From contig CANEMG010000079.1 in assembly GCA_947428535.1 (NCBI GenBank), positions 1 through 5,498 of the forward strand: a stretch of 5,498 bases of DNA, read 5' to 3'. Every line of letters starts with the position of its first letter. The stretch's first letter is position 1. Made by a program: the position numbers and the translations under genes. The DNA comes from an uncultured Clostridium sp. (GTDB lineage Bacteria; Bacillota; Clostridia; TANB77; CAG-508). Below the pieces are notes generated by a model. That model ran no database searches. It saw only the letters and a program-made list of their open reading frames with translations, and was not told the origin of the DNA. Positions 1 to 5,498 of this stretch are shown here, piece after piece.

Positions 1-2
1 AA

Positions 3-50
3 ATAGAATTATTAATTGAAGTGCCAATAAGAAAAATATTAAAAAAGTAA
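3..50 (+). CDS. Probable C-terminal tail of an upstream gene (partial)
   Basis: One forward frame stays open from the window edge and reads IELLIEVPIRKILKK followed by TAA at 48-50. The other two forward frames close at once (TAG at 4-6, TGA at 17-19). The stop codon lies inside the left arm of a strong intrinsic terminator, as expected for the last gene of a transcript. Only 15 residues are visible, so the product cannot be identified. The mixed hydrophobic/basic tail is plausible as a protein end, but an open frame of this length could also be chance. Confidence 0.4.
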   Translation: MELLIEVPIRKILKK

Positions 51-83
51 TAAGATAGAAATTTTACTATCTTATTACTTTTT
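42..83 (+). terminator. Intrinsic terminator after the upstream gene
   Basis: A perfect 17-bp inverted repeat (AAAAAGTAATAAGATAG at 42-58, its complement at 67-83) surrounds an 8-nt loop (59-66). The right arm ends in a run of five T, followed by ATTTTT. The A-run on the left arm means it could also stop transcription coming from the other side. It separates whatever lies upstream from the small gene's promoter. Confidence 0.85.
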
Positions 84-117
84 ATTTTTGATACTAAATA
101 AATTATGACAAATCTAA

Positions 118-138
118 ATTAATATTAATAAGTACTTA
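118..138. repeat. Two abutting AT palindromes, possible operator
   Basis: ATTAATATTAAT (118-129) is a perfect 12-bp palindrome, and TAAGTACTTA (129-138) is a perfect 10-bp palindrome sharing one base with it. They lie just upstream of the -35 box of the small gene, where an activator or repressor dimer could bind. In DNA this AT-rich such palindromes also arise by chance, so the regulatory role is only a guess. Confidence 0.25.
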
Positions 139-146
139 ATTAGAAG

Positions 147-175
147 TTGAAAAAATACATAAATTATGTTAATAT
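147..175 (+). promoter_or_regulatory. Sigma-A type promoter with extended -10 for the small gene
   Basis: TTGAAA (147-152) is separated by 17 bases from TAATAT (170-175), and TG at 167-168 sits one base before the -10, giving an extended -10 (TGn). An overlapping better hexamer TATACT lies at 173-178, but at a poorer spacing of 20. Transcription would begin near 181-186 and leave a leader of about 30 nt before ATG 214. Confidence 0.5.
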
Positions 176-197
176 ACTTATTATATAAAAAACAACA

Positions 198-205
198 TAA
201 GGGGG
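198..205 (+). promoter_or_regulatory. Strong ribosome binding site pointing to ATG 214
   Basis: TAAGGGGG can pair along its whole length with the 16S rRNA tail (complement of TAAGGAGG, with one G-U pair), 8 nt before ATG at 214-216. It is the best translation signal in front of the small gene. However, the frame opened by this ATG closes at TAA 301-303, while the long frame is a different one. This is the main evidence that the gene is frameshifted. Confidence 0.6.
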
Positions 206-242
206 GCATAAAAATGATTAGTCAGAGTAGAAGAAATGACAA

Positions 243-557
243 GTGTATTGCAGATGTCGTATTCCGGAGAGTGGCGAAAGTATTAATTTTGGAAAAGTTA
301 TAATCGATGTCAAGACATATAATTTTGAGGGAACTCTTACTTTAGACAAAATTAAGGGGTCTTTTCGAAATAATATGTACGTATTCGATTATACGCCTCA
401 AAACAGAAGCAAAGACTATGCAATGAAATTATTTGCAGAAATGAAGCCAACAGGCGATCCATTAAAGGACTTTAGTGAATTGGGATTTTTATGGAAAATT
501 GATGAACAGATCCCTGATATTGAGTTGAAATTTAGAAAAGTGACTTATTCGGAATAA
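243..557 (+). CDS. Small hypothetical protein, probably frameshifted near its start
   Basis: I do not recognise this protein. The longest frame begins at GTG 243 and gives 104 residues, with no signal peptide or membrane segment; it looks like a small soluble alpha/beta protein. Two cysteines lie at the start (YCRC, residues 2-5). GTG 243 has only a weak AG-rich sequence ahead of it. The good ribosome binding site at 198-205 instead serves ATG 214, whose frame reads MISQSRRNDK and then diverges. Restoring one A at about 241-243 joins the two as ...NDKVYCRC..., a 114-residue protein from 214 to 557. I infer that a one-base deletion broke the gene, or that the base was lost in sequencing. Its codon use (CGT, CCG, GGC, GTC, GAC) is less AT-rich than the operon downstream, suggesting transfer. 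It has its own promoter and terminator, so it is a separate unit. Confidence 0.5.
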   Translation: MYCRCRIPESGESINFGKVIIDVKTYNFEGTLTLDKIKGSFRNNMYVFDYTPQNRSKDYAMKLFAEMKPTGDPLKDFSELGFLWKIDEQIPDIELKFRKVTYSE

Positions 558-603
558 AAAGTTTAAGAACTAGTGAATAATTTGCTAGTTCTTAAACTTT
601 TTT
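556..603 (+). terminator. Strong intrinsic terminator of the small gene
   Basis: A perfect 18-bp inverted repeat (left arm 556-573, right arm 585-602) encloses an 11-nt loop (574-584) and ends in six T (598-603). The left arm overlaps the TAA at 555-557, so the stem starts directly at the end of the coding frame. The arm's A-run gives it the potential to act in both directions. It isolates the small gene from the rlmN promoter. Confidence 0.9.
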
Positions 604-722
604 ATTTAGGAAGAAAGTGATCTGCATTTCTTATTAAATTTTATAAAAAAGTATTCGATTAAATACCGAATTATAGCTCATTTTTCTAACATTACGTTTA
701 TGTTAAAACTTTATTAAAAATA

Positions 723-751
723 TTGTAAAAAAAGTAGATATATGATATAAC
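723..751 (+). promoter_or_regulatory. Extended -10 promoter of the rlmN-stp-prkC-rpe operon
   Basis: TTGTAA (723-728) and TATAAC (746-751) are 17 bases apart, with TG at 743-744 completing an extended -10 (TGATATAAC). The transcript would start near 757-761, giving a leader of about 20 nt that carries just the ribosome binding site. No riboswitch-sized leader is present. The 222 bases from 558 to 779 hold only the terminator and this promoter. Confidence 0.6.
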
Positions 752-769
752 AAGTCCATATAGATATCT

Positions 770-774
770 GGAGG
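770..774 (+). promoter_or_regulatory. Ribosome binding site fixing the TTG start of rlmN
   Basis: GGAGG lies 5 nt before TTG 780-782. No ATG or GTG follows at a useful distance, and the TTG frame begins with the MKKNIKNYDL helix expected at the N-terminus of RlmN, so TTG is taken as the start. Confidence 0.7.
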
Positions 775-779
775 AAATA

Positions 780-1814
780 TTGAAGAAAAATATAAAAAAT
801 TATGATTTAGATAAATTAAAAGAAGAGCTAAAAAATATAGGAGAAAAACCTTTCAGAGCAGAACAAATATTTAAATGGATATATGAAGGCAAAGTAACTT
901 CTTTTGATGAAATGACAAATTTATCTCTAGAACTTAGAAAAAAGCTAGATGAAAATTATACATTAGGATTATTTAAAATAGTTCAAAAACTAGAATCTGT
1001 CGATGGAACGAAAAAATATTTATTTGATGTACAAGATGAAGCTGGAAATTTAATAGAAAGTGTATTAATGGAGTATCATCATGGGTATACTATATGTGTA
1101 TCAAGTCAAATAGGATGTAAAATGGGATGTAAATTTTGTGCATCTACAGGAATACCATTTTCCAGAAATTTAGAAGTAGGAGAAATAGTTGAACAATTGC
1201 TAGCGATAGAGCGAGATGCAAATGTTAGAATTTCTAATATTGTATTTATACGATTTTGAGAACCGTTAGATAATTATGACAATGTAATGGAATCAATTAA
1301 AATATTAAATAATCCAAAAGGGTTAAATATAGGTGCTAGACATATAAGTATATCAACAAGTGGATTAGTTCCAAAAATATATGAAATGGCAGATAAACAA
1401 ATGCAATGCACATTATCAGTATCACTACATAGTAGTAATAATAAAACAAGAAGTGCTATGATGCCAGTAAACAATAGTTATCCAATAGAAGAGTTAATAA
1501 AAGCTTGTAAATATTATATAGAAAAAACAAATAAAAGAATTTCTTTCGAGTATGCATTAGCAAAAGATAATAATGATAATTTGGAAGATGCAAGAGAACT
1601 CGTAAAATTACTTAAAGGAATGCTTGCACACGTAAATTTAATACCAATAAATAAAATTGAAGATGGAAAATATACCAAAAGTACAAATGAAAATATAATT
1701 AAATTTAGAGATTACCTAAATGACAATGGAATAGTTGCTACGATAAGAAGAGAATTAGGCTCAGATATATCAGCAGCTTGTGGTCAATTAAGAAAGCAAA
1801 ACTTGAAAAAGTAA
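780..1814 (+). pseudogene. rlmN: 23S rRNA/tRNA adenine C2-methyltransferase RlmN, interrupted by an in-frame TGA
   Basis: RlmN is a cytoplasmic radical SAM enzyme that methylates C2 of A2503 in 23S rRNA and A37 of some tRNAs. The full frame has 344 codon positions before TAA 1812-1814, about the family size. Visible features are the N-terminal RNA-binding domain (about 1-75), conserved E93 (ESVLM), the [4Fe-4S] motif C113-x3-C117-x2-C120, the catalytic C106, and the methyl-carrying C334 in SAACGQLR. Codon 160 is TGA (1257-1259), in the same frame on both sides. It falls on the second glycine of the SAM-binding MGxGEP motif: the sequence reads I-R-F-stop-E-P, then continues as normal RlmN (LDNYDNVMESIKILNNPKGLNIGARHISISTSG). 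The two halves (1-159, and a possible restart at M170 / ATG 1287 without a ribosome binding site) separate the cluster from C334, so neither should be active. The start is TTG. It is first in the operon, and its damage need not block stp, which has its own ribosome binding site 13 nt downstream. A sequencing or assembly error is the main alternative. Confidence 0.9.
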
Positions 1815-1827
1815 AGAGGTGATGTAA

Positions 1828-2592
1828 GTGAGAATTTTAGCCAAATCTGATATTGGAAAAGTTAGAGAAATGAATCAAGATAGCTATTATATATCAGATT
1901 TAGAAAATGATGAATTAAAATTATATATATTAGCAGATGGTATGGGAGGCTATAAAGGTGGAGAAATAGCAAGTTCTCTGGCAGTAGCCAATGTAAAAAA
2001 CTACATTACAAATCATTTTAAGAAAACCCGAAAAGATAGAGAAAACATATTAAAGTTATTAAAAAATGCTATAGAATATGCCAATAAAGTAATATATGAG
2101 AAAGCACAGGAAGATGAAGAATTGCACGATATGGGTACTACTTTAGATATATGTTTAATATATAATAATAGAATATTCATAGGTCATGTTGGAGACAGTA
2201 GAGTTTATAGAATAAGAAAGAATATAATGAGAAAGCTTACAACAGACCATAGTTATGTAGAAAAATTAGTAAAAGAAGGAACAATAACAAAAGAAGAAGC
2301 GTATAATCATCCAAAGAAAAATATGCTTATGAAAGCTTTAGGATGTAATTCATTTGTTGAGCCAGATATTATATGTAAAGGATTTTTAAAAGATGATATA
2401 TTATTAATGTGTTCAGATGGATTAACAAATATGTTAAGAGAAAATGAAATTTATAATTTACTGCTGAATAACCCGGACAATCCTGAGGAAGCATTAATAA
2501 ATAATGCAAATGATCTAGGTGGATATGATAATATAACAGCAATTATTATAGATAATATAGAGATTAACGAAGAAGAAACTAAGGAGAGTTAA
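1828..2592 (+). CDS. stp: PP2C-family protein serine/threonine phosphatase (PrpC/Stp)
   Basis: This metal-dependent cytoplasmic phosphatase removes phosphate from Ser/Thr residues, chiefly the targets of the PASTA kinase encoded next. All bacterial PP2C landmarks are in order over 254 residues: N16-Q17-D18 (REMNQDSY), D37-G38 in ADGMGG, M102-G-T-T, GHVGDSR with D123, the DHS motif at 140-142, SDGL with D197, and GYDNIT with D234-N235. D18, D37, D197 and D234 are the expected Mn/Mg ligands. There is no signal peptide or membrane segment, and the acidic tail (EINEEETKES) is outside the fold. Length fits the family (about 245-255). The start is GTG 1828, preceded by AGGTGAT (1817-1823) with 4 nt spacing; the nearby ATG 1822 is followed at once by TAA. 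It begins 13 nt after rlmN and ends 2 nt before prkC, implying coupled translation of phosphatase and kinase. Confidence 0.97.
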   Translation: MRILAKSDIGKVREMNQDSYYISDLENDELKLYILADGMGGYKGGEIASSLAVANVKNYITNHFKKTRKDRENILKLLKNAIEYANKVIYEKAQEDEELHDMGTTLDICLIYNNRIFIGHVGDSRVYRIRKNIMRKLTTDHSYVEKLVKEGTITKEEAYNHPKKNMLMKALGCNSFVEPDIICKGFLKDDILLMCSDGLTNMLRENEIYNLLLNNPDNPEEALINNANDLGGYDNITAIIIDNIEINEEETKES

Positions 2593-2594
2593 TT

Positions 2595-4646
2595 ATGAAT
2601 CTATTAGGAAAAATGTTAAATAACAGATATGAAATATTAGAAAAAATAGGAAATGGTGGAATGGCAACAGTATATAAAGCTAAATGCCATGTACTAAACA
2701 GATATGTAGCAATAAAAATATTAAAAGATGAATTTACTACTGATAGTGATTTTATAAAAAAATTTAATACAGAAGCACAATCAGCAGCAAGTCTTACACA
2801 TCCAAATATAGTTCAAGTATATGATGTATGTAATGAAGATAATTTATATTATATAGTTATGGAATTAATACAAGGAAAAACTTTAAAAGAAATAATAGTA
2901 GAAGATGGGATACTTTCTTGGAAATGGTCAGTTAATATAGCAATTCAAATAGCATCTGCATTAGAAATAGCTCATAAAAATAGCATAATACATAGAGATA
3001 TAAAGCCACATAATATTATAATAACAGAAGATGGGGTAGCCAAAGTAACGGACTTTGGAATAGCAAAAGCGGTTTCAAATTCAACAATAACAGCTTTTGG
3101 AACAACAATAGGATCAGTACATTATTTTTCACCAGAACATGCAAGAGGTGGATATACAGATGCAAAATCTGACTTATATTCTTTAGGAATTGTAATGTAC
3201 GAAATGCTTACTGGAAAAGTACCATTTGATGCAGATACACCAGTATCAGTAGCATTAAAACAAGTACAAGAAGAACCAGTAGATCCAATGAGATATAATG
3301 CGAATATACCTATTAGTGTAAATAGAATAATATTAAAAGCAATGCAAAAAGATCCAAATTTAAGATATCAAAATGCTACAGAAATGATACAAGATTTAAC
3401 ACTTGCTCTAAAAAAACCAAATGAAGATTTTGTAAACTTAACTACAAGAAATCCAGATTCACCAACACAAACAATACGAACACTTTATGATTTAGATATG
3501 GAAGAAGAAGGAGATCCTTCAACTGTAAAAAAAGGAGAAAATAAAAAAGGAAAATTAAGTAAAATAAAAGAATTCTATAACAAACATAAATGGGCAAAAC
3601 CACTTACAATCATATTAGTACCAATTATTGTATTTATTATTGCAATGACAGCAACTATGTCAATTTTAAATGGAACAAGACCTACACAAATAGAAATACC
3701 TAATGTTTCTGGAGTAAATGATGAAAAAAGAATGACAAAAGATGAAGCAATAAAGGCATTAAATGATTTAGGATTTAAAAATATAGAAGTAGAAGAAGAA
3801 TATAGTGATGATGTTGAAGAAGGGTATGTAATATCACAAAGTCCAGAATATAAATCTAATTTTAAATATAATTTAACACAATCAATTAAATTAGTTGTAA
3901 GTAAAGGACAAAAAATAGTAACATTACCAAAGAAAATGGTTGGTAAAAATATTGAAGATGTAAAAAAGGAATTAGATGAATTAGAATTAAAATATGAAAT
4001 AATAGAAGAAAATAGTGAAAAGGTTGAAAAAGATATAGTTCTTGAGGTAGATCCAGAACAAGGAGAAGAAATAACAGCAGCAACAACAGTAAAAATAACA
4101 GTAAGTAAGGGAAGCGAATTTAAAGATGTAGTAGTACCAAGTGTAATAAATGAAACAGAAAGTAATGCAAGACAAAAATTAGAAGGATTAGGATTGAGTG
4201 TAGATGTTTCATATGAAGAAAATTCATCAAAATCTGATGGAGTAGTTACATCTCAAAGTATAAGTTCAGGAAAAACTGTAAAAGAAAAAACAGAAATAAC
4301 AATAGTAGTAAATAAGCAACCTAAAAAAGCAACAGTAAATGTTAATGTAAACTTAAAATCATTAATGAATTATACAGAACCTAAGCCAACTACAGGAACT
4401 ACAACTGATGAGTATGGAAACACAGTTACATCAACTACTACACCTGAAATAGAAAGAGCAACAGTAGTTATTGAAGTTGGTAGTGACACAATATTAAGTG
4501 ATAGTTATTTAATGACAAAAACAGATATATCAAAATCATGGACTGCATCAGGAGTAAAAGAAGTTAAAGTAAAAGTAAATGGTGTAACTAAATATACAGA
4601 AACAGTTGATTTTAACCAAGGTGATAAAACTATAAATGTAAAATAA
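2595..4646 (+). CDS. prkC: PASTA-domain serine/threonine protein kinase PrkC (Stk1)
   Basis: This single-pass membrane kinase phosphorylates cytoplasmic Ser/Thr targets in response to muropeptides or lipid II bound by its external PASTA repeats; in relatives it governs wall synthesis, division and spore germination. In 683 residues the order is a Hanks kinase domain (about 12-272), a basic juxtamembrane linker (about 310-333), one membrane helix (about 335-357), three PASTA repeats (about 366-437, 440-506, 510-574) and an Ig-like C-terminal domain (about 578-683). Kinase motifs are complete: glycine loop G19-N-G-G22, K41, E60, H133-R-D135, K137, N140, D153-F-G155, S179-P-E181 and D193. Activation-loop threonines T163, T166, T170 and T171 are likely autophosphorylation sites and Stp substrates. 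A Thr-rich stretch (about 598-617) interrupts the C-terminal domain and looks like a flexible loop. AAGGAG (2581-2586) in the end of stp serves ATG 2595. Domain plan and length match B. subtilis PrkC. Confidence 0.98.
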   Translation: MNLLGKMLNNRYEILEKIGNGGMATVYKAKCHVLNRYVAIKILKDEFTTDSDFIKKFNTEAQSAASLTHPNIVQVYDVCNEDNLYYIVMELIQGKTLKEIIVEDGILSWKWSVNIAIQIASALEIAHKNSIIHRDIKPHNIIITEDGVAKVTDFGIAKAVSNSTITAFGTTIGSVHYFSPEHARGGYTDAKSDLYSLGIVMYEMLTGKVPFDADTPVSVALKQVQEEPVDPMRYNANIPISVNRIILKAMQKDPNLRYQNATEMIQDLTLALKKPNEDFVNLTTRNPDSPTQTIRTLYDLDMEEEGDPSTVKKGENKKGKLSKIKEFYNKHKWAKPLTIILVPIIVFIIAMTATMSILNGTRPTQIEIPNVSGVNDEKRMTKDEAIKALNDLGFKNIEVEEEYSDDVEEGYVISQSPEYKSNFKYNLTQSIKLVVSKGQKIVTLPKKMVGKNIEDVKKELDELELKYEIIEENSEKVEKDIVLEVDPEQGEEITAATTVKITVSKGSEFKDVVVPSVINETESNARQKLEGLGLSVDVSYEENSSKSDGVVTSQSISSGKTVKEKTEITIVVNKQPKKATVNVNVNLKSLMNYTEPKPTTGTTTDEYGNTVTSTTTPEIERATVVIEVGSDTILSDSYLMTKTDISKSWTASGVKEVKVKVNGVTKYTETVDFNQGDKTINVK

Positions 4647-4662
4647 AATATAAATTGATTAG

Positions 4663-4692
4663 GAGGCATGACACAATTAAAGTTCATGCCTC
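4663..4692 (+). other. Intercistronic hairpin between prkC and rpe containing a decoy start
   Basis: GAGGCATGA (4663-4671) and TCATGCCTC (4684-4692) form a perfect 9-bp stem. After a bulged C4672, AC (4673-4674) and GT (4682-4683) add two more pairs, leaving a 7-nt loop. The stem is far more GC-rich than its surroundings. It has no T tract, so it is not an intrinsic terminator. The left arm buries an AGGAGG-C-ATG sequence, a ribosome binding site only 1 nt from an ATG, while the true rpe signals lie free just downstream. It may be an RNA processing or stability element, or a protein-binding site. Its function is unknown. Confidence 0.5.
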
Positions 4693-4705
4693 ATTACTTA
4701 AAATT

Positions 4706-4711
4706 AGGAGG
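4706..4711 (+). promoter_or_regulatory. Ribosome binding site deciding the rpe start
   Basis: A perfect AGGAGG sits 4 nt before ATG 4716. The in-frame upstream ATG 4668 also has AGGAGG (4661-4666), but only 1 nt away, too close for initiation and within the hairpin stem. Starting at 4716 also places the protein at the normal N-terminus of its family. Confidence 0.75.
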
Positions 4712-4715
4712 AAAA

Positions 4716-5372
4716 ATGGCAGAAATATCAGCATCTTTTTTAAGTCTAGAAAAAGAAAATGCAATACGTACAATGTATAATTTAGAAGCAGGAAAAGTTG
4801 ATTATTTTCATATAGATGTTATGGATGGAAAATTTGTAGAAAAAAATACAATAGAAATTATGAAAGATTATGCACTTACTGTTTCACATATTTCAAATTT
4901 AGGATTAGATGTTCATTTGATGGTAGAAGATATAAAAGATTTTATAGATGAATATTTAATGTTTGAACCTAAAATTATAACTTTTCATATAGAAGCAACT
5001 AAAAATGAAAAAGAAGTAATGGATATTATAAAGTATATTAAAGACAATGGTTCTAGAGTAGGAATAGCAATTAGTCCAGAAACAAGTATTGATGAAATAA
5101 AAAAGTATTTAGAATATATTCATTTAGTATTAGTAATGACAGTAGTTCCAGGAAAAGGAGCTCAAAAAATTATTCCAACTACAATTACAAAAGTAGAAGA
5201 ATTAAAAAAGTATATTGAAGAGAATAATATAGATATTGACATTGAAGTAGATGGTGGAATAAATAATATAACTGCAGAAAGTGTTAAACAAGCAGGAGCT
5301 AATATTTTAGTTTCAGGAAGTTATTTAACTTTTTCAGAAAATATTAGTGAAGCTGTTAGAGCTTTAAAATAA
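4716..5372 (+). CDS. rpe: Ribulose-phosphate 3-epimerase
   Basis: Rpe interconverts D-ribulose 5-phosphate and D-xylulose 5-phosphate in the cytoplasmic pentose phosphate pathway. The 218-residue product is a full-length TIM barrel. Visible active-site features are S10 in SASFLS, H32 and D34 in HIDVMDG (D34 as one catalytic acid), H67 in DVHLMV, H91/E93, M36, M69 and M141, and D179 in EVDGGIN (second catalytic acid), with the phosphate-binding end LVSGSYL. The metal ligands H32, D34, H67 and D179 are all present. The usual VNPGFGGQ loop reads V-V-P-G-K-G-A-Q (143-150), and GLALNP reads GIAISP, so this is a divergent member; a related sugar-phosphate epimerase activity cannot be excluded. An in-frame ATG at 4668 would add 16 residues (MTQLKFMPHYLKLGGK) unlike the family, so ATG 4716 is preferred. 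It follows prkC by 69 nt with no terminator. The usual rsgA between the two is absent. Confidence 0.93.
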   Translation: MAEISASFLSLEKENAIRTMYNLEAGKVDYFHIDVMDGKFVEKNTIEIMKDYALTVSHISNLGLDVHLMVEDIKDFIDEYLMFEPKIITFHIEATKNEKEVMDIIKYIKDNGSRVGIAISPETSIDEIKKYLEYIHLVLVMTVVPGKGAQKIIPTTITKVEELKKYIEENNIDIDIEVDGGINNITAESVKQAGANILVSGSYLTFSENISEAVRALK

Positions 5373-5393
5373 TATAAAAAGGAGATAATTTAA

Positions 5394-5498
5394 ATGAAAA
5401 AGAATTTAAAAGTAATAAGTATATTTGTTGTTTTAATTTTATTAATATCAAATATAGTTTTTGCGACAGAAAGTGAAGTAGTAAATCAATATGATGAA
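5394..5498 (+). CDS. Secreted protein of unknown function, N-terminal part
   Basis: Thirty-five residues are visible before the window ends. They form a textbook Sec signal peptide: a basic start (MKKNLK), a hydrophobic core (residues 7-22, VISIFVVLILLISNIV) and a likely signal peptidase I site VFA|TE after A24. There is no lipobox cysteine, so a lipoprotein is unlikely. The mature part begins TESEVVNQYDE, acidic and probably flexible. GGAG (5381-5384, within AAAAAGGAGAT) lies 9 nt before ATG 5394. The gene starts 21 nt after rpe without an intervening terminator and is probably in the same operon. The function cannot be told from this fragment; an exported envelope protein would fit next to a wall-sensing kinase, but that is inference. 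Confidence 0.8.
   Translation, partial: MKKNLKVISIFVVLILLISNIVFATESEVVNQYDE

Noticed and set aside
1..603. Insertion sequence or CRISPR array at the left side of the window
   Set aside because: No transposase, no terminal inverted repeats with target duplication and no regularly spaced repeats. The two inverted repeats have unrelated sequences and are typical terminators with T tracts.
381..661. 11-base repeat GTATTCGATTA at 381-391 and 651-661
   Set aside because: Just two copies, one inside the small gene and one in the spacer, with no shared flanks or symmetry. Too short to support a mobile-element end or a binding-site family.
1257..1259. TGA read as a sense codon: glycine (as in SR1/Gracilibacteria), tryptophan (as in Mollicutes) or selenocysteine
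   Set aside because: TGA does fall on a glycine position, which is suggestive. However, no other intact gene here contains an in-frame TGA, glycine is otherwise GGN, and every tryptophan seen is TGG. There is no evident SECIS-like hairpin just after the TGA, and the GxGEP position is not a selenocysteine site.
1274..1474. Reverse-strand open frame across rlmN
   Set aside because: It is the antisense shadow of conserved RlmN coding sequence, with no ribosome binding site or promoter of its own.
3886..4175. Two overlapping reverse-strand open frames opposite the PASTA region of prkC
   Set aside because: They are rich in Leu, Phe, Tyr and Ile only because they are the complement of Lys/Glu-rich AT-rich codons. 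They lack translation signals.
4505..4687. Reverse-strand open frame over the prkC 3' end
   Set aside because: It is antisense to the conserved C-terminal domain of PrkC, and no start signals are seen.
4668..4715. Start of rpe at the upstream ATG
   Set aside because: The spacing from AGGAGG is 1 nt, the site lies in a hairpin, and the added 16 residues do not resemble the family N-terminus. ATG 4716 has an ideal site.

Overview
The window is very AT-rich DNA with A/T-ending codons (AGA, ATA, GAA, TTA preferred), strong AGGAGG-type ribosome binding sites and the gene order rlmN - stp - prkC - rpe. This points to a low-GC Bacillota, most likely a member of the Clostridia. Genus cannot be fixed from the sequence.

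Layout. Bases 1-83 hold a probable tail of an upstream gene ending in a strong intrinsic terminator. Bases 84-603 form a self-contained small transcription unit: two AT palindromes, an extended -10 promoter, a strong ribosome binding site, one small unrecognised gene with less AT-rich codon use than its neighbours, and an 18-bp terminator. A second extended -10 promoter at 723-751 then drives what looks like one long rightward operon: rlmN (23S rRNA/tRNA m2A methyltransferase), stp/prpC (PP2C Ser/Thr phosphatase), prkC (membrane PASTA Ser/Thr kinase), rpe (ribulose-5-phosphate 3-epimerase), and the start of a secreted protein that runs off the window end. Gaps in this operon are short and no terminator is seen inside it.

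How the genes work together. PrkC and Stp are the classic kinase/phosphatase pair: the kinase senses cell-wall fragments through extracellular PASTA repeats and the phosphatase reverses its marks. RlmN modifies the ribosome and tRNA, and Rpe works in the pentose phosphate pathway. The linkage of these genes is conserved in Bacillota, but rsgA (cpgA), usually found between prkC and rpe, is missing here. That gap holds only a compact 9-bp hairpin.

The main anomalies are two disrupted reading frames. rlmN has an in-frame TGA exactly at a glycine of its conserved SAM-binding GxGEP motif, with neighbouring codons of the motif also altered, while everything else in the gene is intact. The small upstream gene has its best start (ATG 214 with an ideal ribosome binding site) one frame away from its main reading frame, as a single-base deletion would produce. 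I found no convincing new biological system. The window is a known housekeeping/signalling operon beside one small unknown gene.
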